This document shows, one piece after another, positions 1 to 7,676 of a stretch of DNA of 64,000 nt (position 1 is its first letter; every line of letters starts with the position of its first letter). The stretch is from Antribacter gilvus (lineage in GTDB: Bacteria > Actinomycetota > Actinomycetes > Actinomycetales > Cellulomonadaceae). A program made the translations under genes and the position numbers. A model generated the notes under the pieces. The model saw only the letters and a list, made by a program, of their open reading frames with translations. It searched no databases and was not told the DNA's origin. The stretch covers positions 62,001 to 126,000 of the forward strand of contig NZ_QXTH01000009.1 of the NCBI RefSeq assembly GCF_003946865.1. Reading direction: 5' to 3'.

Positions 1-300
1 TACCCGGACGCGATGCGCGCGCTCGCCGAGCGGGAGGGCGTCCCGTTCGTCGAGGTCCAGCGGACCACGCTCGCCCTGTGGCAGCGCCTCGGGCCCGACG
101 AGACCACGCGGTACCTCCTCCACACGCCCGACGGGCGCCGGGACGACACGCACTTCAACACTCCCGGTGCGGCGGCCGTCGCCGCGATCGTCGCGCGCGG
201 GCTCGTCCAGGCGGGCGTGCTGACGCCCGAGGACGTCCACAGCCTGGACCAGGTCCCCGAGCCGTCCTGGTTCGCCTGGCTCGCGGAGCCGCCCGCGTAG
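1..300 (+). CDS. SGNH/GDSL-type esterase, C-terminal fragment (5' end outside window)
   Basis: The reading frame is open from base 1, so the start lies upstream of the window and only about 99 residues are present. The visible part holds a D-x-x-H block (DDTHFN) followed by an alanine-rich helix. This resembles the catalytic Asp/His block near the C-terminus of rhamnogalacturonan acetylesterase-like SGNH hydrolases, which deacetylate plant polysaccharides. The nucleophile Ser block is not visible, so the assignment rests on this one motif and the length of the tail after it. The gene ends at TAG just before the Zur-box region of the next gene. Confidence 0.55.
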   Translation, partial: YPDAMRALAEREGVPFVEVQRTTLALWQRLGPDETTRYLLHTPDGRRDDTHFNTPGAAAVAAIVARGLVQAGVLTPEDVHSLDQVPEPSWFAWLAEPPA

Positions 301-346
301 GGCGGGCCGGCTGGGCCCGGCGCCGGCGGCGGCCGGGGGGCACTTT

Positions 347-361
347 TGATAATGATTCTCG
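347..361. promoter_or_regulatory. Zur-box-like operator 1 (aztD-like gene)
   Basis: TGATAATGATTCTCG matches the 15-bp actinobacterial Zur palindrome (TGaaAAtgatTttCA type), with AATGATT as its symmetric core. It lies 85 bp upstream of the lipoprotein start and 28 bp from a second similar site. Zur binding is inferred from sequence and from the regulon membership of the neighbours. Confidence 0.7.
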
Positions 362-389
362 TTCTGTGGTTCACTGTGGCCCGCGCCTG

Positions 390-404
390 TGAGAATGATT
401 CCCA
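390..404. promoter_or_regulatory. Zur-box-like operator 2 (aztD-like gene)
   Basis: TGAGAATGATTCCCA is a second Zur-type palindrome with GAATGATTC as its perfect core, 41 bp upstream of the ATG. Two tandem sites suggest tight repression in zinc-replete cells. Confidence 0.75.
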
Positions 405-445
405 TCACGGGCGTCCACCCCTGTCTGCGCCACGAAGGACGCCAC

Positions 446-1738
446 ATGACTCGCTCCGTACACCGCCGCCCCGCGGCCCTCGCCCTGGTGCTCACCCTGC
501 CGCTCGTTCTCGGGGCCTGCGCGTCAGGGCAGCCCGCCGGATCGGCCTCGGCCGATGCCTCTGCCGGCGCGACAGCGCCACCCGCCACCGAGAACCAGAC
601 GACCACCCCGCGCCTCGCGGTCACCTACGACGGCGGCATCCGGGTGCTCGACGCGCTCACGCTCGAGGAGGCCGCCGACCTCGAGCTCGACGGCTTCAAC
701 CGCCTCAACCCGGCCGGCGACGGACGGCACGTGCTCGTCTCGACCACGGGCGGTTTCCAGGTGCTCGACCTGGGGACCTGGGCCGCGGCGCACGGTGAGC
801 ACTCCCACTACTGGACCGCCGAGCCCGTCCTGACCGGCATGGTCTACGAGGCCACCGAGCCGGGCCACGCCGTGGCGCACGACGGCCGGACGGCGCTGTT
901 CGACGACGGCACCGGCAAGGTGACGGTGCTCGACGCCGCCGAGGTGGGCGAGGGCGGCGGCGACCTGCGCGAGCTGACCACGCCGTCGGCCCACCACGGG
1001 GTCGCTGTCGAGCTGCCGGACGGCGTGCTCGTGGTGTCCGAGGGCACGGAGGAGGGGCGCACCGGGATCCGGGTGCTCGACGCCGACGGTCACGAGACCG
1101 CCGCGAGCGACGAGTGCCCCGGCGTGCACGGCGAGGCCGTGGCGGCCGACGGGGCCGTCGTGATCGGCTGTGAGGACGGCGCCCTCGTGGTCCTCGACGG
1201 AGTGATCACGAAGGTGCAGTCACCCGACGCCTACGGCCGGATCGGCAACCAGGCCGGCTCCGAGGCGTCACCGATCGTGCTCGGTGACTACAAGGTCGAC
1301 AAGGACGCCGAGCTCGAGCGCCCCACGCGCGTGTCCCTCATCGACACCCGCACCGCCACCCACCGCCTCGTCGACCTCCCGGCGAGCTACACGTTCCGCT
1401 CGCTGGGCCGCGGCAGCGACGGCGAGGCCCTGGTGCTGGGGACCGACGGTGCGCTCCACGTCATCGACCCGGAGGCCGGCACGCTCGTGCGGTCCATCCC
1501 CGTCATCGACGCGTGGGAGGAGCCCCTCGAGTGGCAGGAGCCGCGGCCCGCGGTCCTGACGCTCGACGGGTCGGTCTACGTCACGGACCCTGCGGGCAGC
1601 GCGATCCACGCCGTGGACCTCGAGACCGGCAAGGTCTGGCTCTCCGCCGAGCTCGACGTGGTGCCCAACGAGATCACGGGCGTGTCCGGCGACGAGGAGG
1701 CCCACGGGCGCGAGGACGAGGGGTCGCACCAGGACTGA
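446..1738 (+). CDS. aztD: AztD-like zinc metallochaperone lipoprotein
   Basis: This 430-aa protein has a lipoprotein signal (lipobox VLGAC, acylated Cys25), an Ala/Ser/Thr-rich linker and then repeated beta strands with VLD/FDDGTG turns, as in beta-propellers. Histidines 116, 119 and 121 form a compact HxxHxH cluster typical of AztD, which passes zinc to an ABC-transporter binding protein outside the membrane. The ATG at 446 has GAAGGA 6 nt upstream and puts the signal peptide at the N-terminus. Two Zur boxes precede it. No aztABC transporter genes lie next to it, so the partner must be elsewhere or the protein works alone. A generic propeller lipoprotein is the alternative. Confidence 0.65.
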   Translation: MTRSVHRRPAALALVLTLPLVLGACASGQPAGSASADASAGATAPPATENQTTTPRLAVTYDGGIRVLDALTLEEAADLELDGFNRLNPAGDGRHVLVSTTGGFQVLDLGTWAAAHGEHSHYWTAEPVLTGMVYEATEPGHAVAHDGRTALFDDGTGKVTVLDAAEVGEGGGDLRELTTPSAHHGVAVELPDGVLVVSEGTEEGRTGIRVLDADGHETAASDECPGVHGEAVAADGAVVIGCEDGALVVLDGVITKVQSPDAYGRIGNQAGSEASPIVLGDYKVDKDAELERPTRVSLIDTRTATHRLVDLPASYTFRSLGRGSDGEALVLGTDGALHVIDPEAGTLVRSIPVIDAWEEPLEWQEPRPAVLTLDGSVYVTDPAGSAIHAVDLETGKVWLSAELDVVPNEITGVSGDEEAHGREDEGSHQD

Positions 1739-1757
1739 CCGTTCCACCCCGCCCGCG

Positions 1758-1822
1758 GAGATAGCCCCCGTCTGCGAGACAGGTGCTGGACACGCCTGTC
1801 TCGGCGGACTTGGGCCTATCTC
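1758..1822. repeat. Nested inverted repeat, GAGATAG family, between convergent genes
   Basis: Outer arms GAGATAG (1758-1764) and CTATCTC (1816-1822) enclose perfect 8-bp arms GAGACAGG (1776-1783) and CCTGTCTC (1795-1802). The right outer arm overlaps the stop codon of the ATP-grasp gene. Its position between convergent genes allows a terminator role. The GAGATAG arms recur in a pair of palindromes near 22.6 kb. Confidence 0.6.
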
Positions 1823-3117
1823 GCGGGCTGTACGCCCGTCTCGGCGGGGGTGGTGAGCTCCAGCTCCAGGTCCAGGCCTGCGACGATCTCGTCCGCCCAC
1901 TCCTTGGCCCGCCCTCCCGTCGGGTCGGCCACCAGGACGTGACCCAGCCGGTCGTTGTTGTCCGCCGGTCGCACCACGCGACCGGCGGGCGGCAGCTCCC
2001 AGGCGACCACGCGGCCGTCGTCGGCCAGGTGCTCCGCGCCCCGGACGGCGCGCAGGACGCCGTCGGCCGGAGCCGTGACGAACGAGACAGCCGCGCTCGC
2101 GGCGGTGCCGCCCGCCGGCGGGGTCGTCACGTCTCGGCCCAGGGCAAGGTCGACGAGGAGAGCCAGCGGGCTCTCGCCGGTCACGAGCCGGACCAGGTCG
2201 AACACGAAGCCGCCGCCCTGGCGGGGGTTGAGCTCCACGACCCGCGGCCCGGCGGAGGTGAGTCGCACCTCGGTGTGGCTGAGGCCGTGCGTGTACCCGA
2301 GGGCATCGAGCGTGGCCACCACGTGGCGCTCGACGACGGCGCGCGTGGCCGTGTCCAGGGGTGCGGGGAACAGGTGACCGGTCTCGATGTAGGCGGTGTC
2401 CCCGCCGGGGAGCGCCACCTCCTCGACGGTCTTCGCGGTGATCCCGAGGATGCGGGTGCGCCCGCCGGTGGTGACCGCCTCGACGCTCACCTCCGGACCT
2501 TCCAGGACCTGCTCGAGGAGGGCGAGCCGCTCGAGCGGCTGTTCCCGCGAGTTCCGCTCGGGTCCGGTGATCGCCGAGAACGCCTCGGCGAGCGCGGTCT
2601 CGTCGGCGACGCGACGCACTCCTGTCCCCGAGTTCAGGTCGACGGGCTTGACCACGAGCGGGTAGCCGAGAGCGGCTGCGACCTTGCGGGCGTCGAGCCA
2701 GGTGCGGGCGGTGGCGTGGGCTGTGTCGGGCACGCCTGCGACGGCGAGCGCGCGCCGGACGAGGTGCTTCCGGGTGGCGGCGCGCAGGACGTCCGGCGCC
2801 GATCCGGGGAGGCCGAGCGCGGCTGCGGCGACCGCGACGGCGGGCAGGTAGTAGTCGCAGGTCGACAGGACGCCGTCGATCCGGCGCCGGCGGGCGACCT
2901 CCCTGGCGGCCGCGGCGGTGGCGTGGTCGTCGTTGGTCTCCGCGACCACCACCTCGTCGGCGAGCGCGAGCACCGGGTGAGGGCGCCCGTCGGGCAACCG
3001 GTACAGGCCGGGGTCGCGGGTCAGGAGGACGTAGTGGTGCCGTGAGTCGCGAAGGAGCGGAGGGAGCGTCAGGCCGGTCGACTGGAGCCAGCTCTCGATC
3101 ATCATCACCGTGGACAT
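1816..3117 (-). CDS. ATP-grasp ligase, possible Zur target
   Basis: This 433-aa ATP-grasp enzyme couples ATP cleavage to an acyl-phosphate and then joins the acyl group to an amine or thiol. The phosphate loop region YPLVVKPVDLNSGTGV (152-167) and the metal-binding segment VVELNPRQGGG (293-303) are intact. A C-terminal beta-rich domain follows, as in the BacD/carnosine-synthase-like amino-acid ligase group. The substrate cannot be read from sequence. Its start lies about 18 bp from a Zur-box-like site in the region it shares with the Cys-free ribosomal protein genes. A role in making a peptide-like zinc ligand, or in modifying a zinc-linked protein, is therefore possible but is inference only. 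ATG at 3117 is the first plausible start. Confidence 0.75.
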   Translation of the reverse strand: MSTVMMIESWLQSTGLTLPPLLRDSRHHYVLLTRDPGLYRLPDGRPHPVLALADEVVVAETNDDHATAAAAREVARRRRIDGVLSTCDYYLPAVAVAAAALGLPGSAPDVLRAATRKHLVRRALAVAGVPDTAHATARTWLDARKVAAALGYPLVVKPVDLNSGTGVRRVADETALAEAFSAITGPERNSREQPLERLALLEQVLEGPEVSVEAVTTGGRTRILGITAKTVEEVALPGGDTAYIETGHLFPAPLDTATRAVVERHVVATLDALGYTHGLSHTEVRLTSAGPRVVELNPRQGGGFVFDLVRLVTGESPLALLVDLALGRDVTTPPAGGTAASAAVSFVTAPADGVLRAVRGAEHLADDGRVVAWELPPAGRVVRPADNNDRLGHVLVADPTGGRAKEWADEIVAGLDLELELTTPAETGVQPAR

Positions 3118-3135
3118 GCCGTCACCAGCCGGTAA

Positions 3136-3150
3136 CGAGAGTCGTTCTCA
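3136..3150. promoter_or_regulatory. Zur-box-like operator 3 (ATP-grasp side)
   Basis: CGAGAGTCGTTCTCA is a degenerate Zur-type palindrome placed 18 bp before the ATP-grasp start, where it would overlap that promoter. Confidence 0.6.
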
Positions 3151-3206
3151 TCATGAGTCCTGATGATGTCACGAGGAGGCGGCTGCGGCTCACCGAGATC
3201 ATGGAA

Positions 3207-3221
3207 TGAGAACGGTTCTCG
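3207..3221. promoter_or_regulatory. Zur-box-like operator 4 (rpmE2 side)
   Basis: TGAGAACGGTTCTCG contains a perfect 13-bp inverted repeat (GAGAAC-G-GTTCTC) 39 bp upstream of the L31B start. Zinc-independent ribosomal paralogs are classic Zur targets, which supports the call. Confidence 0.8.
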
Positions 3222-3260
3222 ATCTGTTGGGGAGGGCGAGACGCTCACCAGGAGGACGCC

Positions 3261-3554
3261 ATGAAGAAGACCATCCACCCGGAGTACGGACCCGTCGTGT
3301 TCCGCGACACGAGCGCGGGCTTCGCGTTCCTCACCCGGTCCACGCTGGTCGGTAGCACGCCCGCAGGCCCGGGGCGTCCCGCCAAGACCGTGGAGTGGGA
3401 GGACGGGAACACCTATCCCGTGATCGACATCGAGATCTCGAGCGCCAGCCACCCGTTCTGGACCGGCGCCGCCCGTGTGGTCGACACCGCCGGCCGCATC
3501 GAGAAGTTCCGCCGCCGCTATGGCGCCGGCAGCACCGGAAAGGACAACGGCTGA
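3261..3554 (+). CDS. rpmE2: 50S ribosomal protein L31 type B (zinc-free)
   Basis: This 97-aa protein begins [14 protein letters not shown] and carries the type B pattern. It has no cysteines, so it lacks the Cys4 zinc site of the standard L31. Such paralogs replace zinc-bearing L31 on the ribosome during zinc shortage and release stored zinc. The ATG has GGAGG 5 nt upstream (3251-3255). Its stop overlaps the ATG of rpmG in TGATG, so the two are translationally coupled, and a Zur-box-like site lies upstream. Confidence 0.95.
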   Translation: MKKTIHPEYGPVVFRDTSAGFAFLTRSTLVGSTPAGPGRPAKTVEWEDGNTYPVIDIEISSASHPFWTGAARVVDTAGRIEKFRRRYGAGSTGKDNG

Positions 3555-3721
3555 TGGCCTCGAAGACCGGCCTCCGCCCGATCGTCACGCTGCGTTCCAC
3601 CGCGGGGACGGGCTTCACCTACGTGACGCGCAAGAACCGCCGCAACGACCCCGACCGCCTGGTGGTCCGCAAGTACGACCCGCTGGTCAAGCAGCACGTG
3701 GAGTTCCGCGAGACGCGGTGA
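3554..3721 (+). CDS. rpmG: 50S ribosomal protein L33, cysteine-free form
   Basis: This 55-aa L33 has the family core ([22 protein letters not shown]) in a form without any of the four zinc-ligating cysteines. Its ATG overlaps the rpmE2 stop, so both Cys-free paralogs form one zinc-responsive transcript. A zinc-binding copy of each is expected elsewhere in the genome. Confidence 0.93.
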   Translation: MASKTGLRPIVTLRSTAGTGFTYVTRKNRRNDPDRLVVRKYDPLVKQHVEFRETR

Positions 3722-3734
3722 CCCCACCGGGCGG

Positions 3735-5579
3735 CTACCGCCGGCGGGTGCCGAAGATCGAACGCGTCAGCTCGCGGACGATCGTGGTGCCCGCCGTGCG
3801 GACCACGGACGTGACCACGCGGGAGCGGTCGCGCGCGGCCGCCTCCCGGCGACGCTGCTCCGCCCGCTCGTCGGCCGAGGCCTTCTGGGCCGCCTCCTTC
3901 TCGAGCCGGGAGCGCATCTTCTCCAGCTCCGCCTGTTCCTTCTTGGCGGCGGCCGCCCGTTCCTCCGCGGCCTCCTGCTCGGCCTCGGCCGCCTCGCGCG
4001 CCACGACGTCCTGCTGGGCCCGGACCTGGAGCAGCTCGAACGCCGACTCGGGGTCCACGGGCGTGCCGTACTTCGCCTGACCGGGCGAGGCGGCGACGAC
4101 CTGGTCGATCGTGGCCTCCGGCGCCGGGTCCATCGAGGCCTGCGGGGCTCGGACCCGGGTCCACGCCACGGGGGAGGGCGCCCCCTTCTCCGTCAGCACG
4201 GTGACTACGGCCTCGCCGGTGCCGAGCGACTGCAGCAGCCGCTCGATGTCGTACGGCGAGTGCGGGAACGTGCGGGCGGCCGCGCGCATCGCCGCCGCGT
4301 CGTCGGGCGCGAAGGCGCGCAGCGCGTGCTGCACCCGGTTGCCCAGCTGGGCGAGGACGTCGCCCGGCACGTCCTTGGGGTTCTGCGTCACGAAGAACAC
4401 GCCCACCCCCTTGGACCGGATGAGGCGGACGGTCTGCACCACCTGCTCCAGGAAGTCCTTCGTGGCGCCCGTGAACAGCAGGTGCGCCTCGTCGAAGAAG
4501 AACACGAGCTTGGGCTTGTCGGCGTCGCCCACCTCGGGCAGCTCCTGGAACAGGTCGGCGAGGAGCCACATGAGGAACGTCGAGAACAGCGCCGGCTTGT
4601 CCTGGACGGCGGGGAGCTCGAGGCAGGAGACCACGCCCTTGCCGTCGGCCGTCCGCAGCAGGTCGCCGCTGGAGAAGGCGGGCTCGCCGAAGAAGACGTC
4701 GGCCCCCTGGCCCTGGAGGGCCACGATCTCCCGCAGGATCACGCCGGCCGTCGCCGCGGAGATGCCGCCGATGCCCTTGAGCTCGTCCTTGCCCTCGTCG
4801 CTCGTCAGGTACGCGATCGTGGACTGCAGGTCCTTCAGGTCCAGCAGCGCGAGCCCCTGCTTGTCGGCCCAGTGGAAGATCAGGCTCAGGCTCGACTCCT
4901 GGGTGTCGTTCAGCCCCAGGACCTTGCTCAGCAGCAACGGCCCGAAGTCGGTCACCGTGGTCCGGATCGGCACACCCTTGCCCATGCCGCCGAGACTGTA
5001 GAACTCGACGGGGAACTGCGTGGGCGCCCAGTCCTGCCCGATGCTCTGGGCTCGCGCCCGGATCTTCTCGTTGTCCGTTCCGGGTACGGCGATGCCGGAC
5101 AGGTCTCCCTTGACGTCCGACACGAAGACCGGCACACCCGCGAGAGACAGGCCCTCGGCCATGCCCTGCAGCGTCTTCGTCTTGCCGGTACCGGTAGCGC
5201 CCGCCACGAGCCCGTGGCGGTTCAGCATCGACAGGGCGAAACCGACCTGGACGGCCGGGTTCGGCGTGGCGTCGCCCCCGACCTCGCCCTCCAGGAGCGC
5301 GCCGAGCGCGAGCGTGCCGCCCTCAGCGGCGTAGCCCGCCGCCACCTCGGCGGCATACCCCTCGAGGCTGCCCGACGGCGGAGCGGTCGCCGGGGTGGCC
5401 GTTGCTCCGGTGGTGCTGACCTCGGCCGTGCTGACCTCGGCAGTCGGTGGCGCGGGGGCGGGAACGGGCTCGGTCCGGGTCTGTTCCGCCGCGGCGCGTT
5501 CAGCGTCCTCGAGGGCTTTCCTCGCCGCCTCGGCGGCCGCGCGCAGTGCGTCGAGATCGGGGGTCTGTGCGTCCGGCAT
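3735..5579 (-). CDS. HerA-like P-loop ATPase (DUF853 family)
   Basis: This 614-aa protein has a helical, Ala/Glu-rich N-terminus, a Pro/Thr linker (38-70), then a HerA/FtsK-type motor. Walker A GATGTGKT is at 127-134, Walker B KLVFFFDEAH at 357-366, and VTQNP is a sensor-like motif. A charged coiled-coil tail rich in Glu/Ala/Arg closes it. The family is widespread in bacteria as DUF853, and HerA-type motors translocate DNA, but the exact role of this group is not established. A longer frame continues upstream, but TAGCAT sits 7 nt before the ATG at 5579, which fits a leaderless start. Convergent with rpmG, 13 bp apart. Confidence 0.88.
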   Translation of the reverse strand: MPDAQTPDLDALRAAAEAARKALEDAERAAAEQTRTEPVPAPAPPTAEVSTAEVSTTGATATPATAPPSGSLEGYAAEVAAGYAAEGGTLALGALLEGEVGGDATPNPAVQVGFALSMLNRHGLVAGATGTGKTKTLQGMAEGLSLAGVPVFVSDVKGDLSGIAVPGTDNEKIRARAQSIGQDWAPTQFPVEFYSLGGMGKGVPIRTTVTDFGPLLLSKVLGLNDTQESSLSLIFHWADKQGLALLDLKDLQSTIAYLTSDEGKDELKGIGGISAATAGVILREIVALQGQGADVFFGEPAFSSGDLLRTADGKGVVSCLELPAVQDKPALFSTFLMWLLADLFQELPEVGDADKPKLVFFFDEAHLLFTGATKDFLEQVVQTVRLIRSKGVGVFFVTQNPKDVPGDVLAQLGNRVQHALRAFAPDDAAAMRAAARTFPHSPYDIERLLQSLGTGEAVVTVLTEKGAPSPVAWTRVRAPQASMDPAPEATIDQVVAASPGQAKYGTPVDPESAFELLQVRAQQDVVAREAAEAEQEAAEERAAAAKKEQAELEKMRSRLEKEAAQKASADERAEQRRREAAARDRSRVVTSVVRTAGTTIVRELTRSIFGTRRR

Positions 5580-5586
5580 GGTTCGG

Positions 5587-5592
5587 ATGCTA
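5587..5592 (-). promoter_or_regulatory. -10-like TAGCAT for the HerA-like gene
   Basis: Reading leftwards, TAGCAT is followed by 7 nt and then ATG, so transcription would begin at or next to the start codon. No clear -35 was seen. Confidence 0.45.
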
Positions 5593-5697
5593 GGGCGGTA
5601 CGGGGCGGTGCGCGCGGCGGATGACGAACGCCTGTGGACGCCAGGGCTGACCGGGGGCTTCGGCCAGGGTCTCGAGCGTCGGTAGAGTGTCCGGCAC

Positions 5698-6594
5698 ATG
5701 CGCGCCATCCGACGAGCTCCCGCCGAGGTGAGACCAGAGGTCCGGGTCGTCACCGACTCCACGTCCTGCCTGCCTGCCGCCGTCCCCGGACCCCGAGGGG
5801 GGGTCGGTCCCACGGTGGTGCCCCTGCGCGTCCTCGCGGGTGAGCGCGCGTACGAGGAGGGCGTCGACATCACGCCCGACCGGGTCGCCGAGCTGGTCGC
5901 CGCGGGGGAGCGCGTCACCACGTCGCAGCCCCCGCCCGAGGCGTTCACGGCGGTGTACCGCGACCTGGCGGCAGAGGGCGCGAGGAGCATCGTCTCGCTG
6001 CACCTGTCGGGCGAGCTGTCCGGCACGGTGCAGTCCGCCCGGGCGGCGGCGGCCCGTTCACCGCTCGCCGTGCGCGTCGTCGACTCCCGGACCGCCGCCA
6101 TGGGCCTCGGGTTCGCCGCGCGGGCCGCCGCCGAGTGCGCGGCCGCCGGCTGCGACGCCAACCACGTGGCGGACCGGGCCCAGGAGGTGGCCCGGAGCAC
6201 CAGCGCCCAGTTCGTCGTCGACTCCTTGGAGCACCTCCGCCGCGGCGGGCGGCTCTCCGGCGCGGCCGCCGCGATCGGGACGGTGCTCGGCGTGCGGCCG
6301 GTGCTCGGCCTGCGGGACGGCCGGATCGAGCTGCTGCACCGCGTGCGCACCCGCGCGGCCGGGATGGAGCGGCTGCTCGAGCAAGGGGCCGCCGACGTCG
6401 CGGCCGCCACCCGGCCCGTCGTCGCCGTGCACCACTTCGGTGCGCCCGAGCGCGCCGGGATCCTCGCGGGCCGGTTGCACACGCGGACGCGGGCCGAGGT
6501 GGAGGTGCGACCGCTCAGCGCGGTGCTGGGCGTGCACGTGGGTCCCGGAACCATGGCAGTCGTGGTCACGGACCTGGGCGACCACACGCACTGA
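5698..6594 (+). CDS. DegV family fatty-acid-binding protein
   Basis: This 298-aa DegV/FakB-fold protein starts with the strand VVTDSTSCLP (17-26), then TTSQPPP (74-80) and LSGELSGTVQSA (103-114), followed by the LRRGGRLSG element of the second domain. Members hold a fatty acid between two domains; FakB proteins present it to a fatty-acid kinase, but no kinase gene is nearby. The ATG at 5698 was chosen because TAGAGT lies 9 nt upstream and the conserved first strand follows closely. It precedes comEA, a gene order common in Actinomycetota. Confidence 0.9.
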   Translation: MRAIRRAPAEVRPEVRVVTDSTSCLPAAVPGPRGGVGPTVVPLRVLAGERAYEEGVDITPDRVAELVAAGERVTTSQPPPEAFTAVYRDLAAEGARSIVSLHLSGELSGTVQSARAAAARSPLAVRVVDSRTAAMGLGFAARAAAECAAAGCDANHVADRAQEVARSTSAQFVVDSLEHLRRGGRLSGAAAAIGTVLGVRPVLGLRDGRIELLHRVRTRAAGMERLLEQGAADVAAATRPVVAVHHFGAPERAGILAGRLHTRTRAEVEVRPLSAVLGVHVGPGTMAVVVTDLGDHTH

Positions 6595-6712
6595 CGACCG
6601 CTCCGACCCCGCTGACGGGCTCGGGCGGGCGGGAGCCCGACCACAGGGCGCAGATCCGGGCGACCGTGCACAGGTGATCCGCGGAGCCGCCCGGAGGACG
6701 GCCGAGGCCGCC

Positions 6713-6718
6713 TACGGT
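6713..6718 (+). promoter_or_regulatory. -10-like TACGGT for comEA
   Basis: TACGGT is followed by 7 nt and ATG, fitting a leaderless or near-leaderless comEA-comEC transcript. No convincing -35 was seen. Confidence 0.45.
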
Positions 6719-6725
6719 CGGGCGC

Positions 6726-7673
6726 ATGGAGCACCTCACAGACCGTGGGCCGGCCGCCCGGACCGGCACCGGCGACGATCCCGGGAGTGCTGCCGGCGCG
6801 GCGGCCGAGCCGCTGGCCGGGGCGCCGGCCGGGGCGCCGGTCGCGGCGCCGGTCGCGGCGCCGGTCGCGGCGCCGGTCTCCGCCGAGGCGGAGGCGGCCG
6901 AGCTGGTCGCGCGGCTCCGGTCGCGGCGCTCGGCTGCTGGGGTCGCCGCCGCCTACGCGGCCGCCCACGGGAACATCGGGGAGCCGCCGCCTGAGGAGGG
7001 TGCGCGCCGCTGGGCGCTCGCAGGCCGCACCGCGCTGGTCGCCGCCGTCTCGCTCCTGATCCTGGCGGCGGTCGTGGCCCTGGTGGCGTTCGGGCCGTGG
7101 CGCGACGGGGACGTCCAGGCGCTCGCTCCGGTGGCCGGCCCCGCCTCGTCGGACGACACGCCCGATCCCGCGCCGAGCCCCGCACCCGCAGGCGCACCCG
7201 CGGCGAGTGCCGCTCCCGGCCCGGCCCCCGGCCAGGTCGTGGTGCACGTGGTGGGGCAGGTGCACGGGCCGGGGCTCGTCTCGCTGCCCGACGGCGCCCG
7301 CGTGGCCGATGCTGTGCAGGCAGCCGGAGGTGCGACCGGGGAGGCCGACCTGTCGGCCCTGAACCTGGCCAGGCCGGTCGTGGACGGCGAGCAGCTTCGT
7401 GTCCCGGCGCCGGGGGAGGTGGTCGTCGTGCCGGAGCAGGGGAGCGGAGGTTCGGGCGGACAGTCACCGGCGGTCGGCGACGGTCTCGTCGACCTCAACA
7501 CCGCCGACGCCGCGGCGCTCGACGCGTTGCCCGGCATCGGGCCGGTCCTCGCCGAGCGGATCGTCGCCTGGCGTGACGAGAACGGTCCCTTCGCGAGCGT
7601 CGACGAGCTCGGCGACGTGGACGGGATCGGTCCGGCGCTGCTGGGCAAGCTGCGCGACGACGTCCGGGTCTGA
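6726..7673 (+). CDS. comEA: ComEA-like helix-hairpin-helix DNA-binding competence protein
   Basis: This 315-aa membrane-anchored protein has an Ala/Pro-rich cytoplasmic region, one membrane helix (about 102-123), a Pro/Ala linker, an SLBB domain (about 171-230) and a C-terminal double HhH (255-315, with LPGIGPVLAERIV and VDGIGPALLGKL). ComEA captures double-stranded DNA outside the membrane and hands it to the ComEC channel encoded 3 bp downstream. The long N-terminal region holds a run of GAPVAAPVAAP-type repeats. Natural transformation in this organism is not proven by these genes, since actinobacteria keep them widely. Confidence 0.92.
   Translation: MEHLTDRGPAARTGTGDDPGSAAGAAAEPLAGAPAGAPVAAPVAAPVAAPVSAEAEAAELVARLRSRRSAAGVAAAYAAAHGNIGEPPPEEGARRWALAGRTALVAAVSLLILAAVVALVAFGPWRDGDVQALAPVAGPASSDDTPDPAPSPAPAGAPAASAAPGPAPGQVVVHVVGQVHGPGLVSLPDGARVADAVQAAGGATGEADLSALNLARPVVDGEQLRVPAPGEVVVVPEQGSGGSGGQSPAVGDGLVDLNTADAAALDALPGIGPVLAERIVAWRDENGPFASVDELGDVDGIGPALLGKLRDDVRV
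6815..6882 (+). repeat. 12-bp tandem repeat inside comEA
   Basis: Near-identical 12-bp units (GCGGCGCCGGTC type) are repeated about four to five times and encode APVA units in the N-terminal, presumably disordered part of ComEA. The unit is a multiple of three, so copy number can change without a frameshift. Confidence 0.7.
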
Positions 7674-7676
7674 GGA

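Noticed and set aside
5580-7265. Upstream continuation of the HerA-like frame on the minus strand
   Set aside because: The open frame continues, but it is antisense to degV and comEA, and the conserved protein begins at the ATG at 5579 with its own -10-like box.
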